DNA of 6,808 nt from an uncultured archaeon (GCA_938073845.1 CALJEO010000030.1:1-6808), one strand, 5' to 3'; numbered from the stretch's first letter, positions 1 through 5,993 are shown. Notes: generated by a model not told the origin, from the sequence alone. Program-made: numbers and translations.

Positions 1-47
1 GGGCTAGGATACTGACCATCCTTAGGGAGAGGGGTATGAAAATATAG
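1..47 (+). CDS. rpl29: C-terminal end of probable ribosomal protein L29 (partial)
   Basis: Only the last 14 codons and the TAG stop lie in the window, in the frame beginning at base 3 (bases 1-2 finish a preceding codon). They encode ARILTILRERGMKI. Archaeal and bacterial L29 (uL29) proteins end in an arginine-rich helix of the form ...ARI-T-L-E..., which this fits. The next genes, rnp1 and rps17, are the usual L29 neighbours in the archaeal S10/spc cluster. L29 sits on the large subunit near the peptide exit tunnel. The stop is 5 nt before the rnp1 GTG, so co-transcription is expected. Many archaea have sui1 (aIF1) between rpl29 and rnp1; there is none here. With so few residues the call rests on the motif plus gene order; a SUI1 C-terminus is the main alternative. 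Confidence 0.6.
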   Translation, partial: ARILTILRERGMKI

Positions 48-52
48 GCACG

Positions 53-316
53 GTGAAGGCGAGCAACATATTATTTCATGAGCTCATCGGATTGGAGGTG
101 AAGGTGATTTACTCCCCAAATGTCTACGAGATGGGTATTGAAGGTAGAGTCCTCCTTGAGACGAGGAATTGCCTAATCATAGGTAGGGAAGGTAGGAGGC
201 TCATCGTAGCTAAGGGTGCCAGACTCTTTTTATTTAAGGTCGATGACGGTAGCCCCGTGATGGTGTTAGGGGATAGATTGGTAGGAAGGCCGGAGGAGAG
301 GGTGAAGAGGGCATGA
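53..316 (+). CDS. rnp1: RNase P protein component 1 (Rpp29/Pop4 family)
   Basis: This 87-residue protein is a protein subunit of archaeal RNase P, which removes the 5' leader of pre-tRNA. Residues 5-18 (NILFHELIGLEVKV) and 28-43 (GIEGRVLLETRNCLII) are the hallmark segments of the Rpp29 Sm-like barrel, where the family reads HELIG followed by G-KG-V--ETRN-L-I. The length is close to the usual 90-100 residues of the archaeal family. The start is GTG at 53: it is the first possible start after an in-frame stop at 23-25, and it lies 5 nt past the upstream stop. The 3' end overlaps the rps17 start (ATGA), a sign of translational coupling. In archaea generally this gene is embedded in the ribosomal protein cluster beside rps17. 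I see no strong Shine-Dalgarno, so translation is probably coupled to the upstream gene. Confidence 0.93.
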   Translation: MKASNILFHELIGLEVKVIYSPNVYEMGIEGRVLLETRNCLIIGREGRRLIVAKGARLFLFKVDDGSPVMVLGDRLVGRPEERVKRA

Positions 317-645
317 GGAAGATCTCAGAGGAATTAGTGAGTGGAGTAATACCTCCTAAGGGTAGTTGCGATGACGATAAGTGCCCTTGGCATGGTGGCA
401 TATCCATGAGGAACGCTACTCTTGAGGGTAGGGTCGTCAGCACGAGGATGACGAGAACGGTCAGCGTCCTCGTGGAGTATCTGTATTATAATAAGAAGTA
501 CAAGAGGTATGAGAGGAGGCGCAGTAAGATACACGCACACCTCCCACCTTGCCTAGAGGTCAACGAGGGAGATCTCGTGAGAATCGCTGAGACACGGAGA
601 CTCGCTAAGACGGTCAGCCATGTTGTCCTGGGGAAGTTGGGGTAA
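313..645 (+). CDS. rps17: 30S ribosomal protein S17 (uS17)
   Basis: A 110-residue small-subunit protein that binds 16S rRNA in the body of the 30S particle. The archaeal N-terminal block has Cys19, Cys24 and His27 (SCDDDKCPWHGG), the counterpart of the C-x4-C-P-x-H-G segment of archaeal S17p. It is followed by the OB-fold core: LEGRVVSTRMTRTVSVLVEY (37-56), YKRYERRRSKIHAH (63-76) and EGDLVRIAETRRLAKT (85-100). The ATG overlaps the rnp1 stop by 4 nt. In most archaea rpl14, rpl24 and rps4e follow; here the ribosomal run ends and gcvT converges, overlapping the last 32 nt of this gene on the other strand. No oligo-T terminator follows directly; the first long T run on this strand is far downstream, inside gcvT (1229-1235). 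Confidence 0.96.
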   Translation: MRKISEELVSGVIPPKGSCDDDKCPWHGGISMRNATLEGRVVSTRMTRTVSVLVEYLYYNKKYKRYERRRSKIHAHLPPCLEVNEGDLVRIAETRRLAKTVSHVVLGKLG

Positions 646-1732
646 TTCTCCTCCAACCGTAAATACTCTCATCATAGAAAGGCATCTTCGATAAGGTCAC
701 TCTCAGTTTTCTTTCCTCCCCGACCTGAAGTTCCCTCCCCAAATCGGAGTACTCCCTCAGTACGTATGCCATACCTATGCCCCTCTCCAAAGTTGGACTG
801 AACGTCCCGCTAGTCACTGAGCCTATCCTCTCCCCCTCCGCGTACACTCCCTCACCCCTCCTGGGGGCGCTCCTAGTGTCGCTCAGTAAACCTACTCTGA
901 CGCTCCTAGCCTTACTCATGGCTCCGAGGATGGCTTCCTTCCCAACGAAGTACTCCTTCCCCAGATCTACCGCGAACTCAAGTCTCGCTTCAATGGGACT
1001 CGTATCCTCATTTATGTCGTTCCCGTAAAGGACGAGGCCTGCTTCCAGCCTCAGAATATCCCTGGCGACTAAACCACAGGGTTTGACTCCCTCCCTAACT
1101 AGGGAAGTTAGTAGATCTGCTGCCAAATCCCGTTCATTCAGGATGACCTCGTAACCGTCCTCTCCAGTGTAACCGGTTCTGCTCACGATGATCTCCTCCC
1201 CCTTCCAAATGACCCTGGTTAAATTAAATTTTTTTATATTAGGAGAAGTTTTAGTAACATTATTAAATATTTCTCTGGCGTTAGGACCCTGAATTGCTAG
1301 CATAAAGCTATCAAACGTGATATCCCTTATCCTAACATCGAGACCCCACTTCCCAGTGAGCTCCTTGAACCAGCCGATTATCTTCTCCCTATTGGAGGCA
1401 TTGACGACGAATAGGTACTCATCCCTAGAAAGCCTGAAGGCTACGTTATCGTCTTTTATACCTCCCCCCTCGTTCAGCGTGAGTGTGTACCTGCTTCTGC
1501 CTACATCCACATCGACGTTATTCGATGTGGCCATCTGCAGGAACCTCGTTGCCTCAGTCCCCTCCAGTTTCAACCTCCCCATATGAGAGACATCGAATAC
1601 ACCAGCATTTTTCCTGACAGATAGGGCTTCTTCTAATGAGTTAGTATACCTCATAGGCATTTCCCATCCTGCGAATTCGAAGAACTTAGCTCCTAATTCC
1701 TCATGTAAGTCCCTAAGACCGAGCCTCAGCAT
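614..1732 (-). CDS. gcvT: Aminomethyltransferase, glycine cleavage system T protein
   Basis: A 372-residue cytosolic enzyme that takes the aminomethyl group from lipoylated H protein, releases ammonia and makes 5,10-methylene-tetrahydrofolate (or a pterin analogue). Family landmarks appear in order: HEELGAKFFEFAGWEMPMRY (10-29), GVFDVSHMGRL (44-54), the conserved aspartates in GGIKDDNVAFR (90-100), SRTGYTGEDGYEV (184-196), RDILRLEAGLVLYGND (224-239), SPIEARLEFAV (245-255), and the C-terminal barrel with GSVTSGTFSPTLERGIGMAY (304-323). Length is normal (about 360-375). The protein should end near PFYDESIYG (351-359); the last 13 residues are an extension encoded antisense to the rps17 3' end. 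No gcvH or gcvP is in the window. The ATG has no Shine-Dalgarno but sits about 26 nt from an AT-rich element, which suggests a leaderless mRNA. YgfZ/IbA57-like paralogues lack several of these motifs, so GcvT is preferred. Confidence 0.93.
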   Translation of the reverse strand: MLRLGLRDLHEELGAKFFEFAGWEMPMRYTNSLEEALSVRKNAGVFDVSHMGRLKLEGTEATRFLQMATSNNVDVDVGRSRYTLTLNEGGGIKDDNVAFRLSRDEYLFVVNASNREKIIGWFKELTGKWGLDVRIRDITFDSFMLAIQGPNAREIFNNVTKTSPNIKKFNLTRVIWKGEEIIVSRTGYTGEDGYEVILNERDLAADLLTSLVREGVKPCGLVARDILRLEAGLVLYGNDINEDTSPIEARLEFAVDLGKEYFVGKEAILGAMSKARSVRVGLLSDTRSAPRRGEGVYAEGERIGSVTSGTFSPTLERGIGMAYVLREYSDLGRELQVGEERKLRVTLSKMPFYDESIYGWRRITPTSPGQHG

Positions 1733-1753
1733 CGTGCCATATCATCTAGAAGG

Positions 1754-1769
1754 ATAAAATTAAAGTTAT
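1754..1769 (-). promoter_or_regulatory. Putative TATA element for gcvT
   Basis: Read on the minus strand this is AT-rich (TAACTTTAATTTTAT) and centred about 26-30 nt upstream of the gcvT ATG. That is the spacing expected if transcription starts at or next to the start codon. There is no Shine-Dalgarno between the element and the ATG, in keeping with a leaderless transcript. The same block serves the divergent gene on the other strand. The TATA match is loose, so this rests on position and composition. Confidence 0.45.
1754..1769 (+). promoter_or_regulatory. Putative TATA element for the GlcD/GlcF-like operon
   Basis: On the plus strand the block reads ATAAAATTAAAGTTAT. Its centre is about 32 nt before the ATG at 1794, which predicts a transcript starting within a few bases of the start codon. 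The intervening sequence has no Shine-Dalgarno. Because the intergenic space is only 61 bp, both divergent promoters must overlap here, so a factor bound at this site could affect both directions. Confidence 0.42.
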
Positions 1770-1793
1770 CACCATCAGTGCACCATTGAGACC

Positions 1794-3134
1794 ATGAGCG
1801 AGTTTAATGTGGATAAGGCGCTGGAGGAGCTCTCCTCATACCTGAGAGGGTCCCAGCTGTTGAGGGAAGAGGTGGATAGGTACTCATACTCTTATGACTC
1901 CTCTGGAATAGAGCTAGTGCCTGATGCGGTCGCTAGACCCAGAAATGTGGAGGATGTCTCGATAATATTGGAGATCGCCAACAAGTACGGCGTACCTGTG
2001 ACCCCAAGAGGTTCAGGAACGTCCCTTGTGGGCGGCCCACTCCCGGTCAAAGGAGGTATAGTGTTGGATATGCAGGTAATGAACAGGGTCATCGAGAAGG
2101 ATGAGGATGCGGGTCTGGTGAGGGTGGAGGCCGGTGTTAGGGTCAGGGAGGTGAACGGCCTATTCAAGGACATGTTCCTACCGATAAATCCAGATGGGAT
2201 AGGGTTATCCACGGTAGGTGGACTTATCGCTGAAAACTCAGCTTCCCCCCTCTCCGCGAAGTACGGTCCTATGGGGGCTCATGTGATGGGATTAGAGGTT
2301 GTGCTCCCTGATGGGAGAGTGGTCTCGCTGGAGCAGCCCGGTCCTCCCAGCAAGAGGAACATCATGGAGCTCATCCTAGGATCTGAGGGCGTGCTGGGTG
2401 TAGTGATATCCGCGCTGTTGAAGCTCAGGTACCGCCCGGAGTCGAGAGCCTCCTACTACATGGAGCTGAATGATGTCTCCGACTCCCTAATCATACAGGA
2501 TGCTATGGAGAGAGCTGGCATTGAGGTCTCCGGTTTCGAGGTCTATCACAACTACAAGGAGCTGATGGAGGATAGGGATTTCACTGGTGTAGAGGCCATA
2601 GGCTTCTTAGAGATCTCCGGAAGTTCTGAGTGCGTCGAGAGGTGGAGTTCCCGAGTTAATGAGATATTGTCTGAGATGGCGTTAGAACACACTGAGGTGG
2701 AGGGGAGCGTTACCGATGGCGTCTGGGAGAGGAGGGAGAGGATTTACAACATAGCAAAGAGGAAAAAAATTTCTATAAAAGTGGTTAGTACACTATCATA
2801 TAAACATATAATCAGGGATATTGTCCAAGAAATAGATAGAATTAGCTCTAGAATGAAAATACCTTCGGTGACTGTCATAGATCCGCCGCTGGGTTGGGTT
2901 ACCGCGATATTCCTCTACAACTCGAGGGATCAGAGGGAGGTGGAGAGGACGGATAAGGCTGCATCTAACTTAATAGAGAGCGTATCCTCTTTAGGCGCAT
3001 CTATAGGTTTTGGAACTGGAGTAGGTATCTACAAGATTGACGAGAGCTTCGATGAGGGTTACCTCAGCTTACTCAGAACGATCAAGCAGTCACTGGATCC
3101 CAATGGGATAATGAACCCTGGAAAACTCGTATGA
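1794..3134 (+). CDS. GlcD-like FAD-linked oxidoreductase lacking the family's metal-site histidines
   Basis: A 446-residue member of the VAO/PCMH flavoprotein family (FAD-binding_4 plus GlcD/D-lactate dehydrogenase-type C-terminal domain). The FAD domain is intact: PDAVARPRNVEDVSIIL (43-59), PRGSGTSLVGG (71-81), STVGGLIAENS (139-149), AKYGPMGAHVMGLEVVLPDG (155-174) and ILGSEGVLGVV (194-204). The C-terminus ends in LDPNGIMNPGKL (434-445), so the protein is full length. Two elements are missing. The HxGDGNxH block aligns with IDPPLGWVT (362-370), putting Asp363 and Thr370 at the two histidine positions. The GEHGIG block has become FGTGVG (406-411), with Gly407 and Thr408 replacing Glu and His. 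In known D-2-hydroxyacid dehydrogenases these residues bind the divalent metal and the substrate carboxylate. I therefore avoid the glcD symbol: it is probably a redox flavoprotein with an altered substrate. The iron-sulfur partner begins 9 nt downstream. Confidence 0.85.
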   Translation: MSEFNVDKALEELSSYLRGSQLLREEVDRYSYSYDSSGIELVPDAVARPRNVEDVSIILEIANKYGVPVTPRGSGTSLVGGPLPVKGGIVLDMQVMNRVIEKDEDAGLVRVEAGVRVREVNGLFKDMFLPINPDGIGLSTVGGLIAENSASPLSAKYGPMGAHVMGLEVVLPDGRVVSLEQPGPPSKRNIMELILGSEGVLGVVISALLKLRYRPESRASYYMELNDVSDSLIIQDAMERAGIEVSGFEVYHNYKELMEDRDFTGVEAIGFLEISGSSECVERWSSRVNEILSEMALEHTEVEGSVTDGVWERRERIYNIAKRKKISIKVVSTLSYKHIIRDIVQEIDRISSRMKIPSVTVIDPPLGWVTAIFLYNSRDQREVERTDKAASNLIESVSSLGASIGFGTGVGIYKIDESFDEGYLSLLRTIKQSLDPNGIMNPGKLV

Positions 3135-3140
3135 GGTGAT
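3133..3140 (+). promoter_or_regulatory. Shine-Dalgarno that fixes the TTG start at 3144
   Basis: GAGGTGAT overlaps the stop codon of the FAD gene (TGA at 3132-3134) and precedes TTG at 3144. It is the best ribosome-binding match in the neighbourhood and supports the rare TTG start of the second gene. Overlap with the upstream stop implies translational coupling. Confidence 0.65.
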
Positions 3141-3143
3141 TGC

Positions 3144-4226
3144 TTGGGGATAGAGTTCGATCCTGAGCTCTCTTCTGAGCTCTCCGCGTGTTTAGGCTGT
3201 GGTGGTTGTAACATACCGTGCCCCATATTCAATGCCGAGGATCGGCTCGAGAGCTCTGGCATGAGGTCCAGAGTGAAGGTCCTATCCATGCTGTCCAAGG
3301 GTAGCATCGAGCTTACTGAAAGCGTTCTCAGGCATATCTTCACCTGCGCTAACTGCGGCCTCTGCAACAACTACTGTCCCGTCAACCTCAACCCATTCGA
3401 TCTGGTGATGAGGGCTAGGAGCTCCTTCATAGATATGGGTTACGTCCCCCTAGTTACCGTCAGCATAAGAGATTCCTTCAGGAGGTCAGGTAGCCCGATA
3501 GGTGATGTGGTAAAGGGTAACTGGTTACCTCCTGATTTCCAACCGAAGGAGGGAGCCGATGTCCTCCTGTTCGCGGGATGCTGGATGCACAGGGCTACGG
3601 AAGTAGCTTTGAACGTGATGAAGATCTTGGAGAAGATCTCGGAAAACTTCACCACAATAGGTCCAAATGAGCCCTGCTCAGGAGCTATGCTCTACACTTT
3701 AGGGGAGAGAGATCTCGCCAACGAGTCTAAAGAAAAGCTCCTGAACATGATACTAGACATCAGCCCGAGGACCGTCGTTTCAGGATGTCCGTTAACCACG
3801 AGGGTCTACAAGGATCTCGGTTTCATTGATCTGACATCCTACATGCTAAACTCTATAAGATCAGGGAGGTTAAAGATAAACAGCCAAAAGGATAGGGGCC
3901 TCTCAGTGCTACCGATACCTTCCTGCAGTGACGAGAGCTCCCTCAAAACCCTCCTCATGAGCCTCAGGGGTGTGAAGGTGTTGGACCCTCCCGAGTGGCT
4001 CCGCTGCGATTGCGGGTTCACGCTCATGTATAGGGAGGAGAGGGAGAGGTTCTCGAACTGGGTTCAGAGGGTCCTCTCGGTAGCTGGAGCCCTGGGGGCG
4101 AACCAGGTGGTAGTTGAGGACGTGGGGTGCTATACTATGCTTATGGATGTTTTGGAAACAAAAAGTCGAATAAAAGGAATAAAAATTGCCCACATATCTA
4201 GTGTTATATTGGAGTTTATGAAATAA
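3144..4226 (+). CDS. GlcF/HdrB-like protein with two 4Fe-4S motifs and degenerate CCG domains
   Basis: A 360-residue electron-transfer subunit of the GlcF/LutA/HdrD type, expected to take electrons from the FAD protein encoded just upstream. Two clean ferredoxin motifs are present: Cys16, 19, 22, 26 (CLGCGGCNIPCP) and Cys68, 71, 74, 78 (CANCGLCNNYCP). Two cysteine-rich (CCG) domains follow but are degenerate. The first keeps Cys146 (FAGCWMHR) and Cys178, but has PCSG instead of the usual CCG, and GCPLTTR (214-220) with only Cys215 where CPxC is usual. The second has Cys261, RCDCG (287-291) and VGCYTML (327-333). No membrane segment or signal peptide is seen, so any membrane link would need another partner. 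The start is TTG with a good Shine-Dalgarno. The 3' end is markedly AT-rich and overlaps the convergent wecC by 11 nt. Confidence 0.85.
   Translation: MGIEFDPELSSELSACLGCGGCNIPCPIFNAEDRLESSGMRSRVKVLSMLSKGSIELTESVLRHIFTCANCGLCNNYCPVNLNPFDLVMRARSSFIDMGYVPLVTVSIRDSFRRSGSPIGDVVKGNWLPPDFQPKEGADVLLFAGCWMHRATEVALNVMKILEKISENFTTIGPNEPCSGAMLYTLGERDLANESKEKLLNMILDISPRTVVSGCPLTTRVYKDLGFIDLTSYMLNSIRSGRLKINSQKDRGLSVLPIPSCSDESSLKTLLMSLRGVKVLDPPEWLRCDCGFTLMYREERERFSNWVQRVLSVAGALGANQVVVEDVGCYTMLMDVLETKSRIKGIKIAHISSVILEFMK
4156..4190 (-). terminator. Oligo-T termination region for the wecC transcript
   Basis: Just downstream of the wecC stop the minus strand carries three closely spaced T runs (T5, T4, T5; seen as A runs at 4160-4164, 4172-4175 and 4181-4185 on the plus strand). 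Archaeal RNA polymerase stops at such oligo-T stretches without needing a hairpin. The run lies inside the 3' end of the convergent iron-sulfur gene, and its codons (Lys, Ile) appear to be biased to allow it. Confidence 0.5.
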
Positions 4227-5619
4227 TTTCATTAAGGATTAAAGATTTTTCAAGAAGTGCCCCACCGGTGATCTTCCAGAGGGAGAGCAAGTTACCGACG
4301 GACGCGTAAACGAATCCAGAGCTCTCAACCTCGCTAGATTCCAAAATTAGTCTCCCATCTAAGAGGAGAACGGGGTCCTCTCCAGCAATATCTCTCAGCA
4401 TTTTAAGACTCACCTTTCTGAACTCACTGTGGTCGCTGGCTATGACTATGGCATCAGCCCCCTCTACGGCCTCCTCAAGCTTATCGAAGAAAGGGGCCCC
4501 GAATGACTCTCGCACAAGCGGATCGTATACCCTGACTTCATGCCCCCTCCTTATCAATTCCCCTATCAAGTAGCCAGCGGGAGATTCCCTAGCATCGGGG
4601 ACATCCCCCTTATAGGTCACACCGAGGACGCAAACCCTTCCCTTACCATCGGGCCTCTTACTTCTAACGAACTCATCTACTAAGTCCGCGTAGCGCTGGG
4701 TCATGCTCTCGTTGATGCTCCTAGCCAAGCCTATGAGTTCAGGGGAGTAACCGTGTTCTCTGGAGATCCAATAGAGGAAGAGAGGATCCTTAGTGAGACA
4801 ACTTCCCCCCACCCCTATGCCGGGAACCAGCATGTTAACCCAGGGGTGCTTGTTAACGATCTCCCTGACCCTTCTGACATCCACCCCCAAGGCCTCGCAT
4901 ATCCTCGCGACCTCGTTAGCGAATGCTATATTGACGTCCCTGTACGAATTCTCAACCAACTTCGCTATTTCCGCTGTTAGAGGATCTGTTACCTCTATAT
5001 CTCCCTCGACGAATGAACTGTACAGCATCTTCGATAGCTCTGCCGATCCATTGTCCGCAGCACCTATTATCCTATAGTTCCTGATCAACTCCTCCAGTAG
5101 ATTCCCGGGCATAGCTCTCTCAGGGCAGTATGAGGCGAAGATGTCCTCTCCCAATCTGAAACCTGCTTCTCTTATCTTCCTTAACACAATACCTTCGAAC
5201 GCCTTCGGTGGGAGCGTACTCTCGACTATCACGAGTCCGCCCCTACTTATTGCGGATTTAGATAAATCGATCGCCTGCAGGACCATGCTGAGATCCGCTG
5301 ACCCGTTTTTCCGTGGGGTAGGAACAGCTATTATTATTATATCAGATCCCATTAGCTCACTTCGATCCCCCGTCGGGAAGTAATTGGATCCTAGGTTCTT
5401 GAGTAAGAGCTCCCTAAGCCCCCTCTCCCTCTCCATCCTAGTCCTACCCTTGGAGAGCTCCTCTACTATCCCGGGGTTCAAATCGTACCCAATCACCTTA
5501 AACCCGGAATTAGCGAGGAGGAGAGCTACGGGAAGGCCTATGTAACCCTGTCCTATTACCGAGATCCTTGCATCCCTACTCAGAATCCTCTCCTTCAGTT
5601 GCAGGGAGTAAGCGTTCAT
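4216..5619 (-). CDS. wecC: UDP-N-acetyl-D-mannosamine dehydrogenase (UDP-ManNAc 6-dehydrogenase)
   Basis: A 467-residue NAD-dependent enzyme that oxidises C6 of UDP-ManNAc in two steps to UDP-ManNAcA, a precursor for surface polysaccharide or archaeal N-glycans. The N-terminal Rossmann motif is GQGYIGLP (23-30), with an acidic residue after the second strand (GYDLNPG, 44-50). AVPTPRK (98-104) and ESTLPP (133-138) continue the domain. ASYCPERAMPG (162-172) is the WecC-type signature, unlike the PEFLREG form of UDP-glucose dehydrogenases. Lys220 and Asn224 lie in the conserved dimer helix (AKLVENSYRDVNIAFANE), and catalytic Cys274 is in GVGGSCLTKDP (269-279). The C-terminal domain has VLGVTYKGDVPDARESP (331-347) and RVYDPLV (363-369). 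Length is slightly above the usual 410-450. The codon before the ATG is a stop, which bounds the start. No epimerase or glycosyltransferase gene is adjacent. Some WecC-like enzymes use UDP-GlcNAc, so the exact sugar is less certain than the family. Confidence 0.88.
   Translation of the reverse strand: MNAYSLQLKERILSRDARISVIGQGYIGLPVALLLANSGFKVIGYDLNPGIVEELSKGRTRMERERGLRELLLKNLGSNYFPTGDRSELMGSDIIIIAVPTPRKNGSADLSMVLQAIDLSKSAISRGGLVIVESTLPPKAFEGIVLRKIREAGFRLGEDIFASYCPERAMPGNLLEELIRNYRIIGAADNGSAELSKMLYSSFVEGDIEVTDPLTAEIAKLVENSYRDVNIAFANEVARICEALGVDVRRVREIVNKHPWVNMLVPGIGVGGSCLTKDPLFLYWISREHGYSPELIGLARSINESMTQRYADLVDEFVRSKRPDGKGRVCVLGVTYKGDVPDARESPAGYLIGELIRRGHEVRVYDPLVRESFGAPFFDKLEEAVEGADAIVIASDHSEFRKVSLKMLRDIAGEDPVLLLDGRLILESSEVESSGFVYASVGNLLSLWKITGGALLEKSLILNEIIS
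4227..4250 (+). terminator. Possible terminator of the GlcD/GlcF-like operon
   Basis: Immediately after the TAA at 4224-4226 the plus strand is AT-rich and has a T5 run (GATTTTTC, about 4244-4250). This is a plausible oligo-T terminator placed within the antisense 3' end of wecC. It is short and stands alone, so confidence is modest. Confidence 0.35.
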
Positions 5620-5667
5620 TCACCATCCTCTTCTTCGCTCCTCTCTCTACTCAAAAACTATTCCATT

Positions 5668-5690
5668 GAAATCGATGAAATCGATGAAAA
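5668..5690. repeat. Tandem 9-bp repeat GAAATCGAT upstream of wecC
   Basis: Two perfect copies of GAAATCGAT (5668-5676 and 5677-5685) followed by GAAAA lie between wecC and rps17e. Each copy contains the palindrome ATCGAT, so the centres sit 9 bp apart. An imperfect inverted repeat of CT/GA-rich sequence flanks the block (about 5639-5650 against 5695-5706). The location, 49-86 bp before the wecC start, would suit an operator or a leader element, but two short copies could also arise by chance. Confidence 0.4.
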
Positions 5691-5714
5691 CTAAGTGAGA
5701 GAGGACCTCTTCGG

Positions 5715-5723
5715 CCTATATAA
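5715..5723 (-). promoter_or_regulatory. Possible TATA box for wecC at the rps17e stop codon
   Basis: On the minus strand CTTATATAG spans the last codons and stop of rps17e and is a good TATA match. A start about 26 nt downstream would give wecC a leader of roughly 70 nt containing the GAAATCGAT repeats. Since the bases also encode Leu-Ile-stop, the match may be incidental, and read-through from rps17e is an alternative. Confidence 0.3.
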
Positions 5724-5919
5724 GGGTCCCCTGCCTCTCTCTGACCTTCAGGCGAGTTATGTACCCAGCTATACGGTTTCTGTATGTTTTTGACTTTATC
5801 TCAGCTATCTGAGATAGCATCATCTTGTTATGCTCGAAGTCCTCCGTCCAGAGGTCTGGGTACTGTTTCACAAACCTGTAAGCTATTCTCTTGATCGCTC
5901 TCTCCCTGACCGTCCCCAT
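5716..5919 (-). CDS. rps17e: 30S ribosomal protein S17e (eS17)
   Basis: A 67-residue small-subunit protein shared by archaea and eukaryotes and absent from bacteria. The N-terminus MGTVRERAIKRIA matches the family start (MG-VR---KR-A). It is followed by YPDLWTEDFEHNKMML (20-35) and IKSKTYRNRIAGYITRL (41-57), equivalent to the conserved DF--NK and S K - - RN-IAGY-T-L segments. Length is typical for the archaeal protein, which lacks the eukaryotic C-terminal extension. The ATG at 5919 is preceded by a GT-rich stretch but no canonical Shine-Dalgarno. A TATA-like element about 34 nt upstream indicates a very short leader. wecC lies 96 nt downstream on the same strand, so some read-through is possible. 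The gene is divergent from the RNA region and dnaG. Confidence 0.95.
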   Translation of the reverse strand: MGTVRERAIKRIAYRFVKQYPDLWTEDFEHNKMMLSQIAEIKSKTYRNRIAGYITRLKVRERQGTLI

Positions 5920-5948
5920 ACCACATCCGCCCCACTCGGTGTGTGAGG

Positions 5949-5957
5949 GCTATAAGC
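5949..5957 (-). promoter_or_regulatory. Putative TATA box of rps17e
   Basis: The minus strand reads CGCTTATAGCC here, centred about 34 nt before the rps17e ATG. The predicted start is near 5927, giving a leader of about 8 nt. It is the only TATA-like element upstream of the gene at a suitable distance. Confidence 0.5.
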
Positions 5958-5993
5958 GTTACTAAGTTGGAGTGGAGGAATGCTTCCAATCGC

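Noticed and set aside
1226..1240. T7 run on the plus strand as terminator of the rps17 transcript
   Set aside because: It lies nearly 600 nt past the rps17 stop inside gcvT; without transcript data its role is only a guess.
1892..2212. Minus-strand open reading frame of 106 codons inside the FAD gene
   Set aside because: It lies opposite the conserved FAD-binding motifs and has no family resemblance.
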